Positions 28,617 to 37,800 of a stretch of 64,000 nt of DNA are shown one piece after another (the first letter of the stretch is position 1; the number at the start of each line of letters is the position of its first letter). Origin of the DNA: an uncultured Alphaproteobacteria bacterium (GTDB lineage Bacteria > Pseudomonadota > Alphaproteobacteria > UBA8366 > GCA-2717185); assembly GCA_943788635.1 (NCBI GenBank), contig CALSRA010000019.1, positions 1 through 64,000 on the forward strand, read 5' to 3'. Below the pieces are notes generated by a model. That model did not search any database, was not told where the DNA came from, and was given only the letters and a program-made list of their open reading frames with translations. Position numbers and translations under genes: made by a program.

Positions 28617-30107
28617 GTGGATTTGTATTTGAAGGTTCGCCTTGCGCGTCGAGGTGGCATGAGCGAACGGTCGGCAGCAGGCCATTTCGGGATTTCGCGC
28701 GCGAGCGTAAAGAAGATGATGAGCTTTTCGGTCCCGCCCGGATATCAACGAACGGCTGAGATCAAGCGGCCCAAACTTGATGGCTTTACCGGCTTCATCG
28801 ACCAATGGCTGCTGGAAGACCTCAGCCGGAACCGCAAGCAACGACATACCGCCAAGCGTGTTTTTGAGCGGCTACGGGACGAGCACGGCTTCGAGGGCGG
28901 CTACACGACGGTCAAGAATTATGTCCGTGAACATGGCCGGCGCAGCCGGGAGATGTTTGTTCCGCTTGCCCATGCCCCCGGCCATGCCCAAGCGGATTTT
29001 GGCGAGGCGATGGTTGTGATCGGCGGTGTCGAACAAAAGGCGCATTTCTTTGCGCTGGACCTGCCCTACAGCGATGCCTGCTTTGTGCGGGCTTATCCTG
29101 CGGCAGTATCCGAGGCTTGGGTCGACGGCCATGTCCACGCCTTTGCCTTCTTTGGCCGTGTCCCGCAGTCAGTTCTCTACGATAACGACCGGTGCCTTGT
29201 TGCGAAGATCCTGCCGGACGGATCGCGCAAGCGGACCAGACTGTTCAGCGGGTTCCTGTCTCATTACTTCATCCAGGATCGGTATGGTCGCCCGGGCAAG
29301 GGCAACGATAAAGGCGCTGTCGAGGGTCTGGTCGGATATGCCCGGCGCAACTTCATGGTGCCCATCCCTCATTTTGCCACGTGGGAGGCGTTCAATCTTT
29401 GGCTGGAAGCGCAATGCCGCAAGCGTCAATCAGATGTCTTGCGCGGGCATGGCGACAGCATCGGGCAGCGCCTCGCCCGCGATCTTGACGCTATGATGGA
29501 TCTGCCCGCGTGCCCGTTTGACGCCTGCGATCAGGCCACCGGCCAGGTGAACTCGCAATCCTTGGTGCGCTACAAAACCAACGATTATTCGGTTCCTGTC
29601 GCCTACGGGCACCGCGATGTCTGGCTTCGCGGCTATGTCGATCAGGTGGTCATTGGCTGTGGCGGTGATGTCATCGCCCGCCACCCCCGGTGTTGGGATC
29701 GCGAAGACATGGTCTTTGACCCGGTGCATTATCTACCCCTTTTGGAGCAGAAGGTGGGTGCCCTTGATCAGGCGGCCCCATTGGCGGCGTGGGATCTGCC
29801 CGAAGAGTTTGCAACCCTGCGCCGTCTGATGGAAGCCCGGATGATTAAGGCGGGGCGGCGTGAGTATGTGCAGGTCTTGCGGCTCTTGGAGACATTCGAG
29901 ATGGCAGACCTGCAGGTTGCCGTCAAAAACGCACTTCGCATGGGGGCCATTGGGTTTGACGCCGTCAAACACCTCGTGCTGTGCCAGGTCGAGAAGCGGC
30001 CGCCCAAGCTGGATCTGGATGTCTATCCCTATCTGCCAAAGGCCAATGTCGGCACGACGTCGGCGGCCAGCTATATGTCCCTGATGAAGCGGGGGCAGGC
30101 AGCATGA
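28617..30107 (+). CDS. istA: IS21-family transposase IstA
   Basis: The DDE transposase of the element, 496 residues from the GTG at 28617 (GGGAG nine bases upstream; a TTG at 28590 would add nine). An N-terminal helix-turn-helix (RRGGMSERSAAGHFGISRAS) binds the ends. The rve-type catalytic core has the Asp in HAQADFGEAMVVIGG, the second Asp in VLYDNDRCLV and the Glu in NDKGAVEGLVGYARR. A C-terminal beta domain begins near NSQSLVRYKTNDYSVPV. It reads through cleanly with no frame break. Its stop overlaps the istB start in ATGA. Confidence 0.95.
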   Translation: MDLYLKVRLARRGGMSERSAAGHFGISRASVKKMMSFSVPPGYQRTAEIKRPKLDGFTGFIDQWLLEDLSRNRKQRHTAKRVFERLRDEHGFEGGYTTVKNYVREHGRRSREMFVPLAHAPGHAQADFGEAMVVIGGVEQKAHFFALDLPYSDACFVRAYPAAVSEAWVDGHVHAFAFFGRVPQSVLYDNDRCLVAKILPDGSRKRTRLFSGFLSHYFIQDRYGRPGKGNDKGAVEGLVGYARRNFMVPIPHFATWEAFNLWLEAQCRKRQSDVLRGHGDSIGQRLARDLDAMMDLPACPFDACDQATGQVNSQSLVRYKTNDYSVPVAYGHRDVWLRGYVDQVVIGCGGDVIARHPRCWDREDMVFDPVHYLPLLEQKVGALDQAAPLAAWDLPEEFATLRRLMEARMIKAGRREYVQVLRLLETFEMADLQVAVKNALRMGAIGFDAVKHLVLCQVEKRPPKLDLDVYPYLPKANVGTTSAASYMSLMKRGQAA

Positions 30108-30862
30108 GCGGCGCTCACCAAATCCTTCTGAACCACCGCCTCAAATCGCTGCGGCTGCCGACCGTTCTGCGGGAATACAGCAAACTGGCCAAGCAAGCCG
30201 CAGCCGAGGGACTGGACCATGTGCAATTCCTTGCACGTCTGATCGAACTGGAGATGATTGACCGGGAACGCAGGATGATCGAGCGCAGGATCAAAGCCGC
30301 AAAGTTCCCAGCCGTCAAAAGCCTGGACAGCTTCGACTTCAAGGCGATCCCCGCCCTGAACAAGATGCAGGTGCTGGAGTTGGCGCGTTGCGAATGGATC
30401 GAACGGCGCGAGAATGTCATCGCGCTTGGGCCTTCAGGCACCGGCAAGACCCATGTCGCCTTGGGCCTTGGCCTGTCAGCATGCCAGAAAGGCCTGTCCG
30501 TTGGATTTGTCACCGCCGCCGCACTCGTCCATGAGTTGATGGAGGCGAGGGATGAACGCAGGCTGCTGCGGCTGCAAAAGCAAATGGTCAGCCACAAGCT
30601 GCTGATTATCGACGAATTGGGCTTCGTGCCGCTCAGCAAAACCGGAGCTGAGCTGCTGTTTGAGCTGATCTCGCAACGCTATGAGCGCGGCTCCACGCTG
30701 ATCACCAGCAACCTGCCCTTCGATGAATGGACTGAAACCTTCGGGTCTGAACGCCTCACCGGTGCCTTGCTGGATCGATTGACCCACCATGTGAACATCC
30801 TTGAGATGAACGGCGAAAGCTACCGCCTAGGCCAGAGCAAGGCCCGCCAAGACAAGGCCTGA
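30104..30862 (+). CDS. istB: IS21-family ATPase helper IstB
   Basis: A 252-residue AAA+ ATPase related to DnaC that remodels target DNA and stimulates IstA. It has an N-terminal helical domain (LKSLRLPTVLREYSKLAKQA), the Walker A motif ALGPSGTGKTHVALGLG, Walker B LLIIDELGFVPLSK, a sensor region STLITSNLPFDEW, and the arginine-finger region RLTGALLDRLTHHV. The start overlaps the istA stop, so translation is coupled. It is complete, so the IS may still move. Confidence 0.95.
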   Translation: MSGAHQILLNHRLKSLRLPTVLREYSKLAKQAAAEGLDHVQFLARLIELEMIDRERRMIERRIKAAKFPAVKSLDSFDFKAIPALNKMQVLELARCEWIERRENVIALGPSGTGKTHVALGLGLSACQKGLSVGFVTAAALVHELMEARDERRLLRLQKQMVSHKLLIIDELGFVPLSKTGAELLFELISQRYERGSTLITSNLPFDEWTETFGSERLTGALLDRLTHHVNILEMNGESYRLGQSKARQDKA

Positions 30863-30979
30863 CCCCACACCCACATCGCAAGCAGTTGGCCCTCACGGGC
30901 CAAAGCATCCGGGCAACCGCCAGCTCTGTGATAAGCGCGGTCGCCCGGATGCTCGCGCACGCTTATGCGGCAATCGCGC

Positions 30980-32005
30980 TCACCCCAAAGTGGCAACATT
31001 TTGTGCTGCCCTTTGGCTCACTTTTACTCTGCCGTTGACAAGTATTACCTGGTCGACATGCGATTCCTGATACTGATGCAGTTTCTTGCGAATGGTTTCG
31101 GGTGAACCGATCAATGCACCCTTGAATGCGTCCTGTGCCTTCTCGGAATGCTGCCAGTCCTGGAACTCTTCCCACAGGTTTCCTTCGCCTGGGGCATCAA
31201 CACCTTTGCGCCCATAGTAGGAGAGGGCAAATATGAAGAATGTCCAGCCCGCCGCCTTTTCATACGCTTCTTCATCCGTTTCGGCACACATGAAGCCCGC
31301 GACCATGGCGATGTTCGGGTTGTCCGGATAGTCGGCCAGCCGGTTGGCGTGGTGCAGCAGGTTATTGTAATACCGATGTACCCACGCTTTGGCGGCGTCC
31401 GGCGAGACGAAAGTGAAGCCCAGCGCGCCCATTCCCCATTCGCCGGCGTTGCCAATTGTCTGGATGTTGGAGCAGGCAACCCAAAGTGGCGGGTGGGGTT
31501 TCTGATACGGCTTCGGGATGACATTACGCGCCGGAAAATCGTGAAACTCACCGTGGAATTCCCAGCTATCCTTGGTGAACATCGGGATGATGGCCTTGAC
31601 CGATTCTTCCCAACGGTCGCGTTTGGACCGGACCTGAACGCCGAACGGATGCAGTTCGGCCGGGCCGGCCCCTTCGCCCATGCCCAGATCAACACGTCCA
31701 CCAGACAGCAGGTCCAGCGTTGCGACTTTCTCGGCGACCCGGTGGGGCTGATTGGTTGTGATCTGAATAACGCCATGGCCGAGACGAATATTCTTGGTCC
31801 GCTGACTGGCAGCACCCAGGAAAACTTCCGGGGCAGAGGAATGGGAATATTCCTCGAGGAAATGGTGCTCCACCTCCCATGCGTAGTCATATCCAAGTTT
31901 GTCCGCCAGTTCGATCTGGGTCAGTGAGTCCTGCAGCAACTGATACTCTGACCGCTCATTCCAGGGGCGTGGCAGCTGGTGCTCGTAAAAAATGCCGAAC
32001 TTCAT
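30980..32005 (-). pseudogene. LLM-class (luciferase-like) flavin monooxygenase truncated by the IS
   Basis: An FMN-dependent bacterial-luciferase-like monooxygenase. ATG 32005 follows GGGAGGAT. Landmarks include MKFGIFYEHQLPRPW, DYAWEVEHHFLEEYSHS, LGHGVIQITTNQPHRVAEKV, GRVDLGMGEGAG and GSPETIRKKLHQYQESHVDQ. Family members continue for roughly 60 more residues after HVDQVIL, but here the IS boundary at 31040 interrupts the gene. The last 18 residues before the stop at 30980 are encoded by the IS end. I found no continuation on the other side of the IS. The missing part normally completes the barrel, so the product is probably inactive. It is the second gene after the ThDP enzyme on this strand. 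Confidence 0.85.
30983..31040 (-). repeat. Right terminal repeat array of the IS21 element
   Basis: Reading inward from 31040 on the minus strand: TGTCAACGGCAG, then AAAAGT-GA-GCCA, then an 18-base segment (30985-31002) identical to the inner left repeat, AAAATGTTGCCACTTTGG. This mirrors the left end and defines the boundary at 31040. Confidence 0.7.
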
Positions 32006-32089
32006 GGCGTCAGATCCTCCCGAATTTCGACGCATGTAACGATATCCTGCCCGGTCCCTCGCCGTCGAGCCTTCCCGGACGAGGCGGTT

Positions 32090-33731
32090 CTACGCAGACT
32101 CGATCTTGTCGATTGTGGTTGCCGGTGAAATATGATTCAGGCTGATCAGGGTTTCGATTACGGCTGGACCATCATGCGCCATGGCGGCGGGCAACCACTT
32201 CCTCTACCTCGCTTTCGGCTTCGATGCGGAAACCCTTTGCGCCGAAAGCTTCGCCCCAGGCCTTGAAGTCGGGGTTCTGCAGTGCGGTCGATGCGACGCG
32301 CCCGGGAAAGTTCCGTGCCTGATGCATTCGGATCGTGCCGAACGAATTGTTGTTTGCCACAAAAATCTTGATCGGAACGCCGTACTGCACGGCTGTCGCC
32401 AATTCGTTACCGGTCATCATCGTGCCGCCGTCACCAACGAAGACAACGATTTGTCTTCCGGGAGTCGATAACCCGGCCGCGACGCCCGATGGGATGCCGG
32501 GGCCCATCGCGCCGACGGTTGCGCCGATGAACATATTGTCCTGCCCCATATGCAGGTAACGCGCCGGCCAGCTGGAAAAGTTGCCCGCATCCGTCGTGAC
32601 GACCGCATCCGTGGTGAGATGTTTGTTGATCGCTTCGGTTACATGTCCAAAGACAACCCCGTCATTTGCCGATTTTGCCTGCCAGGTCATGATATTGCGA
32701 TGCATGTCGTTCAACCGTTTCACCCATTCTTTGCGGGCTGCGGGGACGGTACCTGCACCGCCGGCCATCATGGCCTTTATGAATTCATGCGGGTCGCAGC
32801 CGAGGCCGAGCGTCGTTTCATAGACGCGGCCGACTTCTTCCGGGTCCGGGTAGACATGGATGAGCGGTTGGTCCGGCTTCGGGGCGCGCGGCAAGCTGTA
32901 ATTCTGAGTCATCGGCGGCGCGAGGCGTTCGCCCAATACAATTATCAGGTCGGATTCTTTCATGGCGCTGACAAGTTCCGCTGGAGCGCGGTTGGGCAAT
33001 CTGCCGGCGCAGTTCGGGTGGCGGCTGTCAAAGACATGGAAGCGCCGCTGTGGCGCTGCGACGGGAAGGTCAAAGGTTTCGGCGAAAGCCGTTAGCGCAC
33101 CCAACGCTTCGGCGCCGTGCAGCCTTGCGCCGGCGATAACCAACGGTCGTTCGGCCTTGCGCAACATATCGAGCGCGCGGGCGGCGTCATCCGGGGTCGG
33201 GGCTGTTACCGCTTTTGGGCGCGGGCCGTAAATGGGCTCTTCGGACTGTCCGTAAAGCACGTCTTCGGGTAGGACAACCACGACGGGGCCGGGTGTTCCG
33301 GATTGCGCGACGTGGAAGGCGCGGGCGATGGATTCGCTGATCGTGTTTTCGTCGATTACTTCAATAACGAGCTTCGCGGTATCGGAAAATGTTTTGGCAT
33401 AGTTCATTTCCTGCCCGGTCATCCGCCCCAGTTCCGGCCTGTCCGCCTGTCCGATGAGAAACACGACTGGTTCTGCATCGTGATAGGCAACATGCAGCGC
33501 AATGGCGGCATTCATGGCGCCGGGACCTCGGCTAATGACACAAACGCCGGGTTCGTTGCGCAAGCGTGCATGAGCGACCGCCATGAAGCCGGCGCCGCCT
33601 TCATGGCGGCAGACCACAAATTTGATGCCTGGAAAGTCGATCAACGCGTCAGTAAGGGGCAAATAGCTCTCCCCCGGTACGCAGTATGCGGTATCGACTC
33701 CATGGGCATCCAGGGATGCGGCCAGGAACAT
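32090..33731 (-). CDS. ThDP-dependent enzyme, acetolactate-synthase-like, one frameshift
   Basis: A thiamine-diphosphate enzyme of the acetolactate synthase/benzoylformate decarboxylase type, about 546 residues. The cofactor Glu is in VVCRHEGGAGFMAVAHA. The ThDP/Mg motif runs from FVGDGGTMMTG to VANNNSFGTIR. A one-base insertion near 32188 creates a false stop at 32172; repaired, the protein goes on AMAHDGPAVIETLISLNH and ends at 32090. The start is uncertain: the ATG at 33731 (MFLAASLDAHGVDTAYC) is conservative, and a frame slip may hide a start a few codons upstream. Substrate unknown. It lies upstream of the monooxygenase and is divergent from an ABC importer, suggesting one catabolic unit. 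Confidence 0.85.
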
Positions 33732-34073
33732 GTGCGGCTGAGTGAGACATGAAAAGATCTTTCTTGTGTTGGGTTGTCTGGGCGAATGCGAGCTGTCGAT
33801 AGAATAGGGTTCCGGTTCAAGGTTGGACAAGTGCCCGGGATAAAAATCCCAATGGCGCAGTGGTAAGCGAAAAGGAAATCCACAGTCATAAGCTAAGTAG
33901 ATGACTAAAAAGACAAACAGGGGTGCGTAATTTCATCTTGGAGAAGCATTGGTTGACAGAAACAAAACTTTGGGTTCAGACTGAATTCAGCAAGTCGAAT
34001 ATCAAAAAAAATGCCATCAAAAAACGGAGTTCAAAATCGAAAAACAATAAGAAAAGGCCACAGGGAGGAAGCC
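33732..34073. promoter_or_regulatory. Divergent promoter region between the ThDP enzyme and the ABC importer
   Basis: This 342-base stretch has no supported gene. It separates two oppositely transcribed units and is clearly richer in A/T than its flanks between 33890 and 34060. The right end contains a very strong ribosome site (AGGGAGGAAG, 34062-34071) for the binding-protein gene. No regulator gene is adjacent and I could not identify an operator. Confidence 0.45.
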
Positions 34074-35390
34074 ATGAATTTTTTGAAGTTTGCGCGACGG
34101 ACATTGCTTACCGTTGCATCGGGAACCGCGATTGCCGCATTGGCCTTCGGTGCCCATGCCGCCGATAAGAAAATAAAAATAGGCGTCATTTACGATTACT
34201 CCGGTCCATTGGCCGGTGGTGGTTCCGATCTTCAGGCACTTGGTGCGAAGATCATGATTGATCACATCAATGCGCGGGGCGGTGTCGAAGGCTACATGAT
34301 CGAACCGATCTATGCTGATGCTCAATCCAAACCGGAAGTCGCGATCAATGAAGCGGTCCGCCTGATCGAGCAGGAAAAGGTCGACATGCTGCTGGGCTTC
34401 TTTTCGAGCGCGCAGTGCGTGCCTGTGGCTGCCAAGGTCGATTCCCTCAAGAAGTTCATGTGGATCACAACCTGTATTTCGCCTGCGGTGCTGAAGGACC
34501 GGAACCTGAAATATGTGTTCCGGCCACAGGTTCATGGCGGCATGTTCGGCGAGTTATCGGTTGAATTCCTGAATGCGAATTCGCAGGAAAAACTGGGTAT
34601 CGCGCCCAAGGATCTCAAGGTTGCGATTATCCATGAAGACGGGCCGTATGGTTCCGGCGTTGCTGCGGGTAATGAAGGGGCGGCGAAGAAAGCCGGCATG
34701 AAGATCGTTTTGAACGAAGGCTATTCGGCAACCGCGCCCGATCTTTCGTCCCTGGTCACCAAACTGAAACGCGGTCGACCAGATGTCATCCTGCACACCG
34801 GCTACAATCCGGATATCACACTGTTCCTGCGTCAAGCGAAAGAGCAGGGGTTACGGTTCAAGGCACTGATTGGCCATGGCGCCGGGTATGGCGTCGCCGA
34901 CAAGCTTTATGATGCGCTCGGCAATGACATCAATCATGTCTACAACGTCGATCCGGTGTCGATCTGGCTGCTGGATCCGAAATCTCTTCAGGCAGGGCTT
35001 CCGGCAATTACCGACGCGGTCGGCGCGGAGTATGAAAAGGCCAAACCGGGCGTGACGGTGAAATCCGCCCATGTCGGGATGGCCGCATCCAATGCCCATG
35101 TTTTCTTAACGGACGTTTTGCCGCGTGCGATCAAGAAATACGGTGGGATCGATGCGGAAGCGCTGCGCAAGGCATCGCTTGATACGGATATTCCGGAAGG
35201 TGGCGCGCTGCTGGGCTTTGGGGTGAAATTCCCGCAAGAGGGCGAGTCCGACATGATGGGGCAGAACATGCGCGCCTCTCCGGTCGTAATGCAATATGTC
35301 GACCGCAAGATCTACATCGCTTGGCCTAAAGCCCTGCAGACCATTGATCCGGTGTTACCTCTGCCAAAAAGTTCGCCCTACGCGAAGTAA
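34074..35390 (+). CDS. ABC transporter substrate-binding protein, branched-chain amino acid type
   Basis: The periplasmic binding protein of a LivK-like importer, 438 residues from ATG 34074. The signal peptide covers residues 1-29 (KFARRTLLTVASGTAIAALA ending AHA-AD). The mature part begins KKIKIGVIYDYSGPLAGGG, the peripla_BP_6 fold start, and includes GAKIMIDHINARGGVEGY, LLGFFSSAQCVPVAAKVDS and LKVAIIHEDGPYGSGVA. The wording is that of family members in alphaproteobacterial catabolic loci, which often bind aromatic acids, amides or ureas rather than amino acids. It heads the cluster of transport genes 35.4-38.8 kb. Confidence 0.93.
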   Translation: MNFLKFARRTLLTVASGTAIAALAFGAHAADKKIKIGVIYDYSGPLAGGGSDLQALGAKIMIDHINARGGVEGYMIEPIYADAQSKPEVAINEAVRLIEQEKVDMLLGFFSSAQCVPVAAKVDSLKKFMWITTCISPAVLKDRNLKYVFRPQVHGGMFGELSVEFLNANSQEKLGIAPKDLKVAIIHEDGPYGSGVAAGNEGAAKKAGMKIVLNEGYSATAPDLSSLVTKLKRGRPDVILHTGYNPDITLFLRQAKEQGLRFKALIGHGAGYGVADKLYDALGNDINHVYNVDPVSIWLLDPKSLQAGLPAITDAVGAEYEKAKPGVTVKSAHVGMAASNAHVFLTDVLPRAIKKYGGIDAEALRKASLDTDIPEGGALLGFGVKFPQEGESDMMGQNMRASPVVMQYVDRKIYIAWPKALQTIDPVLPLPKSSPYAK

Positions 35391-35427
35391 TTGGCATGTT
35401 GCCTAGCAACGGATCGGGGGTGCGGTA

Positions 35428-36179
35428 GTGCTGGCTGTACAGGGACTGACGAAGCACTTCGGTGGCTTCACAGCGGTCGACGACGTCCATTTTGAGCTTG
35501 AGAAGGGCGAAATCCTCGGCCTGATCGGGCCGAATGGATCGGGCAAGAGCACGATTTTCAAAATGCTTTCGGGTGCGTTGAAGCCGAATGCAGGTTCGAT
35601 CCTTCTGGACGGTAAGGAAATCGGGGGCGTTCCACCGCATGAAATATACGGTATGGGCGTCGGCCGTACCTTCCAGATACCGCGACCGATCCGCCGCCTC
35701 ACGATCCTGGAAAATGCCTCGCTGGCTGGCTTCTACGGCCATGCCGGCCCGGTGTCCCGGGAAGAAGCGTGGCGGAATGCGGCGGAGGCCCTGGAACTGG
35801 TTGGCCTGCCAACCGATCCAAAAGCGTCAGTCAGTATTCTTGGCGCTGCTGGCTTGAAAAGCTGGAGCTGGCCAAGGCGCTGGCGACGAAACCGAGCCTG
35901 CTGCTGGCGGATGAAAGTCTAGGGGGGCTTGATCATTCGGAAATGGATCAGGCGGCGGACATGTTGAGAAACATACGCGCCGAACTGGGCGTTACCATTA
36001 TCTGGGTCGAGCACATCATGGGCGTACTGATGCGTGTCGTTGATCGCGTGATGGTACTGGATCACGGCGAAAAGATTGCCGAGGGGAAACCGCATGAAGT
36101 TGCGGCCGACCCGCGGGTTATCGAGGTCTATCTGGGCAGCGACGCCGAAGAAACCGCCGTCGCTGCAGCGCGCGGCTAG
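35428..36179 (+). CDS. ABC transporter ATP-binding protein (LivG-like), one frameshift
   Basis: The first ATPase of the importer. The start is the GTG at 35428. It has Walker A GLIGPNGSGKSTIFKML, a Q-loop with GRTFQIPRPIRRLTILENA, and Walker B LLLADESLGGLDHSEMD followed by the switch His in IIWVEHIMGVLM. The signature region around LGAAGLKKLELAKALA is broken by loss of one A in a run near 35860; restoring it gives 250 codons. The signature reads L-G-A-A-G-L rather than LSGGQ, which is seen in a subset of LivG proteins. The C-terminal BCA-type extension IEVYLGSDAEE is present. Confidence 0.88.
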
Positions 36180-36198
36180 CGGCCAGGAAAAACCGTTC

Positions 36199-36903
36199 AT
36201 GCTTACTCTTGAAAATATCAATGCCGGATACGGCGACTTCCAGGCCTTATTCGACGTTTCGCTGGAAGTTGGGGCAGGCGAAGCGGTTGCCGTAATCGGT
36301 CCGAACGGTGCCGGGAAGTCGACGCTGATGCGGGTTGTGTCAGGGATGATACCGGCCAAAAGCGGGACGATCACGATGGAGGGGGCATCGGTGCTGGATG
36401 TTCCACCGCATGAGATCGTCAATTTGGGCATTGCCCATGTCCCGGAAAACCGGCGCCTGTTTCCCCGCATGTCGGTGGAAGACAATCTGCGCATGGGTTG
36501 TTTTTCGCCGGCGTTCCGGGCACGTTTTGCGGAGCGCCGGGACTTTGTCTACGAGCTGTTCCCGCGCATGAAGGAACGCCGAACCCAGTTGGCCGGAACG
36601 ATGTCCGGCGGCGAGCAGCAGATGTGCGCAATCGGGCGGGCATTGATGTCCGATCCGAAAATATTGCTGATGGATGAACCTTCGGCAGGGCTGGCGCCGG
36701 TAATTGTTCAGCAGGTGTTCGAATTGATTGGCCGAATTCGTGCGCAAGGCTTGACGGTTCTGATCGTCGAGCAAAGCGTCAAGCAAGTGCTGCGGGTTGT
36801 CGACCGGGCATACGTGCTGGAGGCGGGTAGCCTGCGCATGGAAGGCTCCGCGGCAGAACTGTCGCAGAGTGAAGACATTCAAAAAGCCTTTATGGGAATA
36901 TAG
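36199..36903 (+). CDS. ABC transporter ATP-binding protein (LivF-like)
   Basis: The second ATPase, 234 residues from ATG 36199 (AGGAAA upstream). It has an intact set of motifs: Walker A VIGPNGAGKSTLMRVV, Q-loop IAHVPENRRLFPRMSVEDNL, signature TMSGGEQQMCAIGRALM, Walker B ILLMDEPSAGLAPVIV and the switch His position replaced by Gln in LIVEQSVKQ, as is usual in LivF. It pairs with the LivG-like ATPase to drive the two permeases that follow. Confidence 0.93.
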   Translation: MLTLENINAGYGDFQALFDVSLEVGAGEAVAVIGPNGAGKSTLMRVVSGMIPAKSGTITMEGASVLDVPPHEIVNLGIAHVPENRRLFPRMSVEDNLRMGCFSPAFRARFAERRDFVYELFPRMKERRTQLAGTMSGGEQQMCAIGRALMSDPKILLMDEPSAGLAPVIVQQVFELIGRIRAQGLTVLIVEQSVKQVLRVVDRAYVLEAGSLRMEGSAAELSQSEDIQKAFMGI

Positions 36904-36912
36904 GGATGGCAC

Positions 36913-37800
36913 ATGGCTGAGTTCGCCGATGCATTGTTCAGCATTTTCTTTGTCGAAACGCTGATAAACGGCCTGCTGTTCGGCGGGGTTCTCGCCCTGC
37001 TGTCGCTGGGGCTGAACCTTATATTCGGCGTCATCGATGTGGTTTGGATCTGTTATGCCGAGATCATCATGCTCGGCATGTACACGATCTATTTCATGCA
37101 TGTTGAAGCCGGTCTGCCACTGCCCGTCGCGATTGCCGGGGGCATCGCCGTCACGGCTCTTCTCGGCTGGCTGACGCATCGGATCGTGATCAGCTACCTG
37201 CTGGATGCGGCGCCGATTAACCAGCTGCTTGCGACCGGCGGTTTGCTGTTCTTTTTCCAGGGGCTGGCCATGGTCGCCTTCGGGATCGACTTCCGGAACG
37301 TCGGCGTCAGCCTCGGCAGCCTCGCGGTGACGGAGGATATCTACCTGTCCTGGAGCCGCCTGTGGTCATTCCTTATTGCGGGTGCTGTGGTTGCCGTCCT
37401 TTTCATATTCCTGTCGCGCAGCTATCTGGGAGCAGCGATCCGGGCGATCAGCCAGGATCGTGAAATCATGATCCTGATGGGGGTGAATACGAAAAAACTT
37501 TACCTGCTGACATCGGCTATTGGCGGCGGTCTGGCCGGTCTCGCAGCCGCGCTGCTGGCGATGCAGTATGATGTGCACCCCTTTATCGGGCTCAGCTTTG
37601 GGCCGATTACATTCATGGTCTGCGTGATGGGCGGGTTGGGCAACATGGTTGGCGGATTCCTGGCAGCCTTCGTGTTCAGCGAACTGATCACGATTGGTGG
37701 CTACTTCGCCGAACTTGAATGGGGCTATGTGCTGGCCTTCGTCTTCTTTATCGCGACCATGTTCTTTCGCCCTGAAGGGCTGTTTGCGAGGAAGTCATGA
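36913..37800 (+). CDS. ABC transporter permease (LivH-like)
   Basis: An inner-membrane permease of 295 residues with about eight hydrophobic helices. The family start LINGLLFGGVLALLSLGLNL is followed by IFGVIDVVWICYAEIIMLG. The coupling motif lies in AIRAISQDREIMILMGVNTK and the C-terminal GPITFMVCVMGGLGNMVGGF is the classic BPD_transp_2 block. Its stop overlaps the start of the LivM-like gene in ATGA, so the two half-channels are made together. Confidence 0.93.
   Translation: MAEFADALFSIFFVETLINGLLFGGVLALLSLGLNLIFGVIDVVWICYAEIIMLGMYTIYFMHVEAGLPLPVAIAGGIAVTALLGWLTHRIVISYLLDAAPINQLLATGGLLFFFQGLAMVAFGIDFRNVGVSLGSLAVTEDIYLSWSRLWSFLIAGAVVAVLFIFLSRSYLGAAIRAISQDREIMILMGVNTKKLYLLTSAIGGGLAGLAAALLAMQYDVHPFIGLSFGPITFMVCVMGGLGNMVGGFLAAFVFSELITIGGYFAELEWGYVLAFVFFIATMFFRPEGLFARKS

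Larger units (their letters stand above)
28500..31040 (+). mobile_element. Complete IS21-family insertion sequence (istA-istB)
   Basis: A 2.54 kb element with the two-gene IS21 layout. The left end begins TGAGAACGGCAGTG and the right end, read inward, begins TGTCAACGGCAGAG; both start with the TG dinucleotide expected for IS21. Behind each tip lie matching subterminal repeats, the inner copies sharing an identical 18-base core at each end. No direct target duplication is visible: the left flank ends in GCACTA and the right flank starts AGTATT. The right end lies inside a monooxygenase gene. Lack of a target duplication and loss of that gene's 3' end suggest an adjacent deletion or recombination. 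Confidence 0.85.

Noticed and set aside
26415-31060. A second attachment site (direct repeat of the tRNA-Glu 3' end) marking the right end of an island
   Set aside because: No other copy of the tRNA 3' sequence was found by eye downstream in the window.
33923-34168. Lys/Asn-rich short frame upstream of the ABC binding protein
   Set aside because: It overlaps the start and signal peptide of the binding-protein gene in another frame and is due to the A-rich leader.
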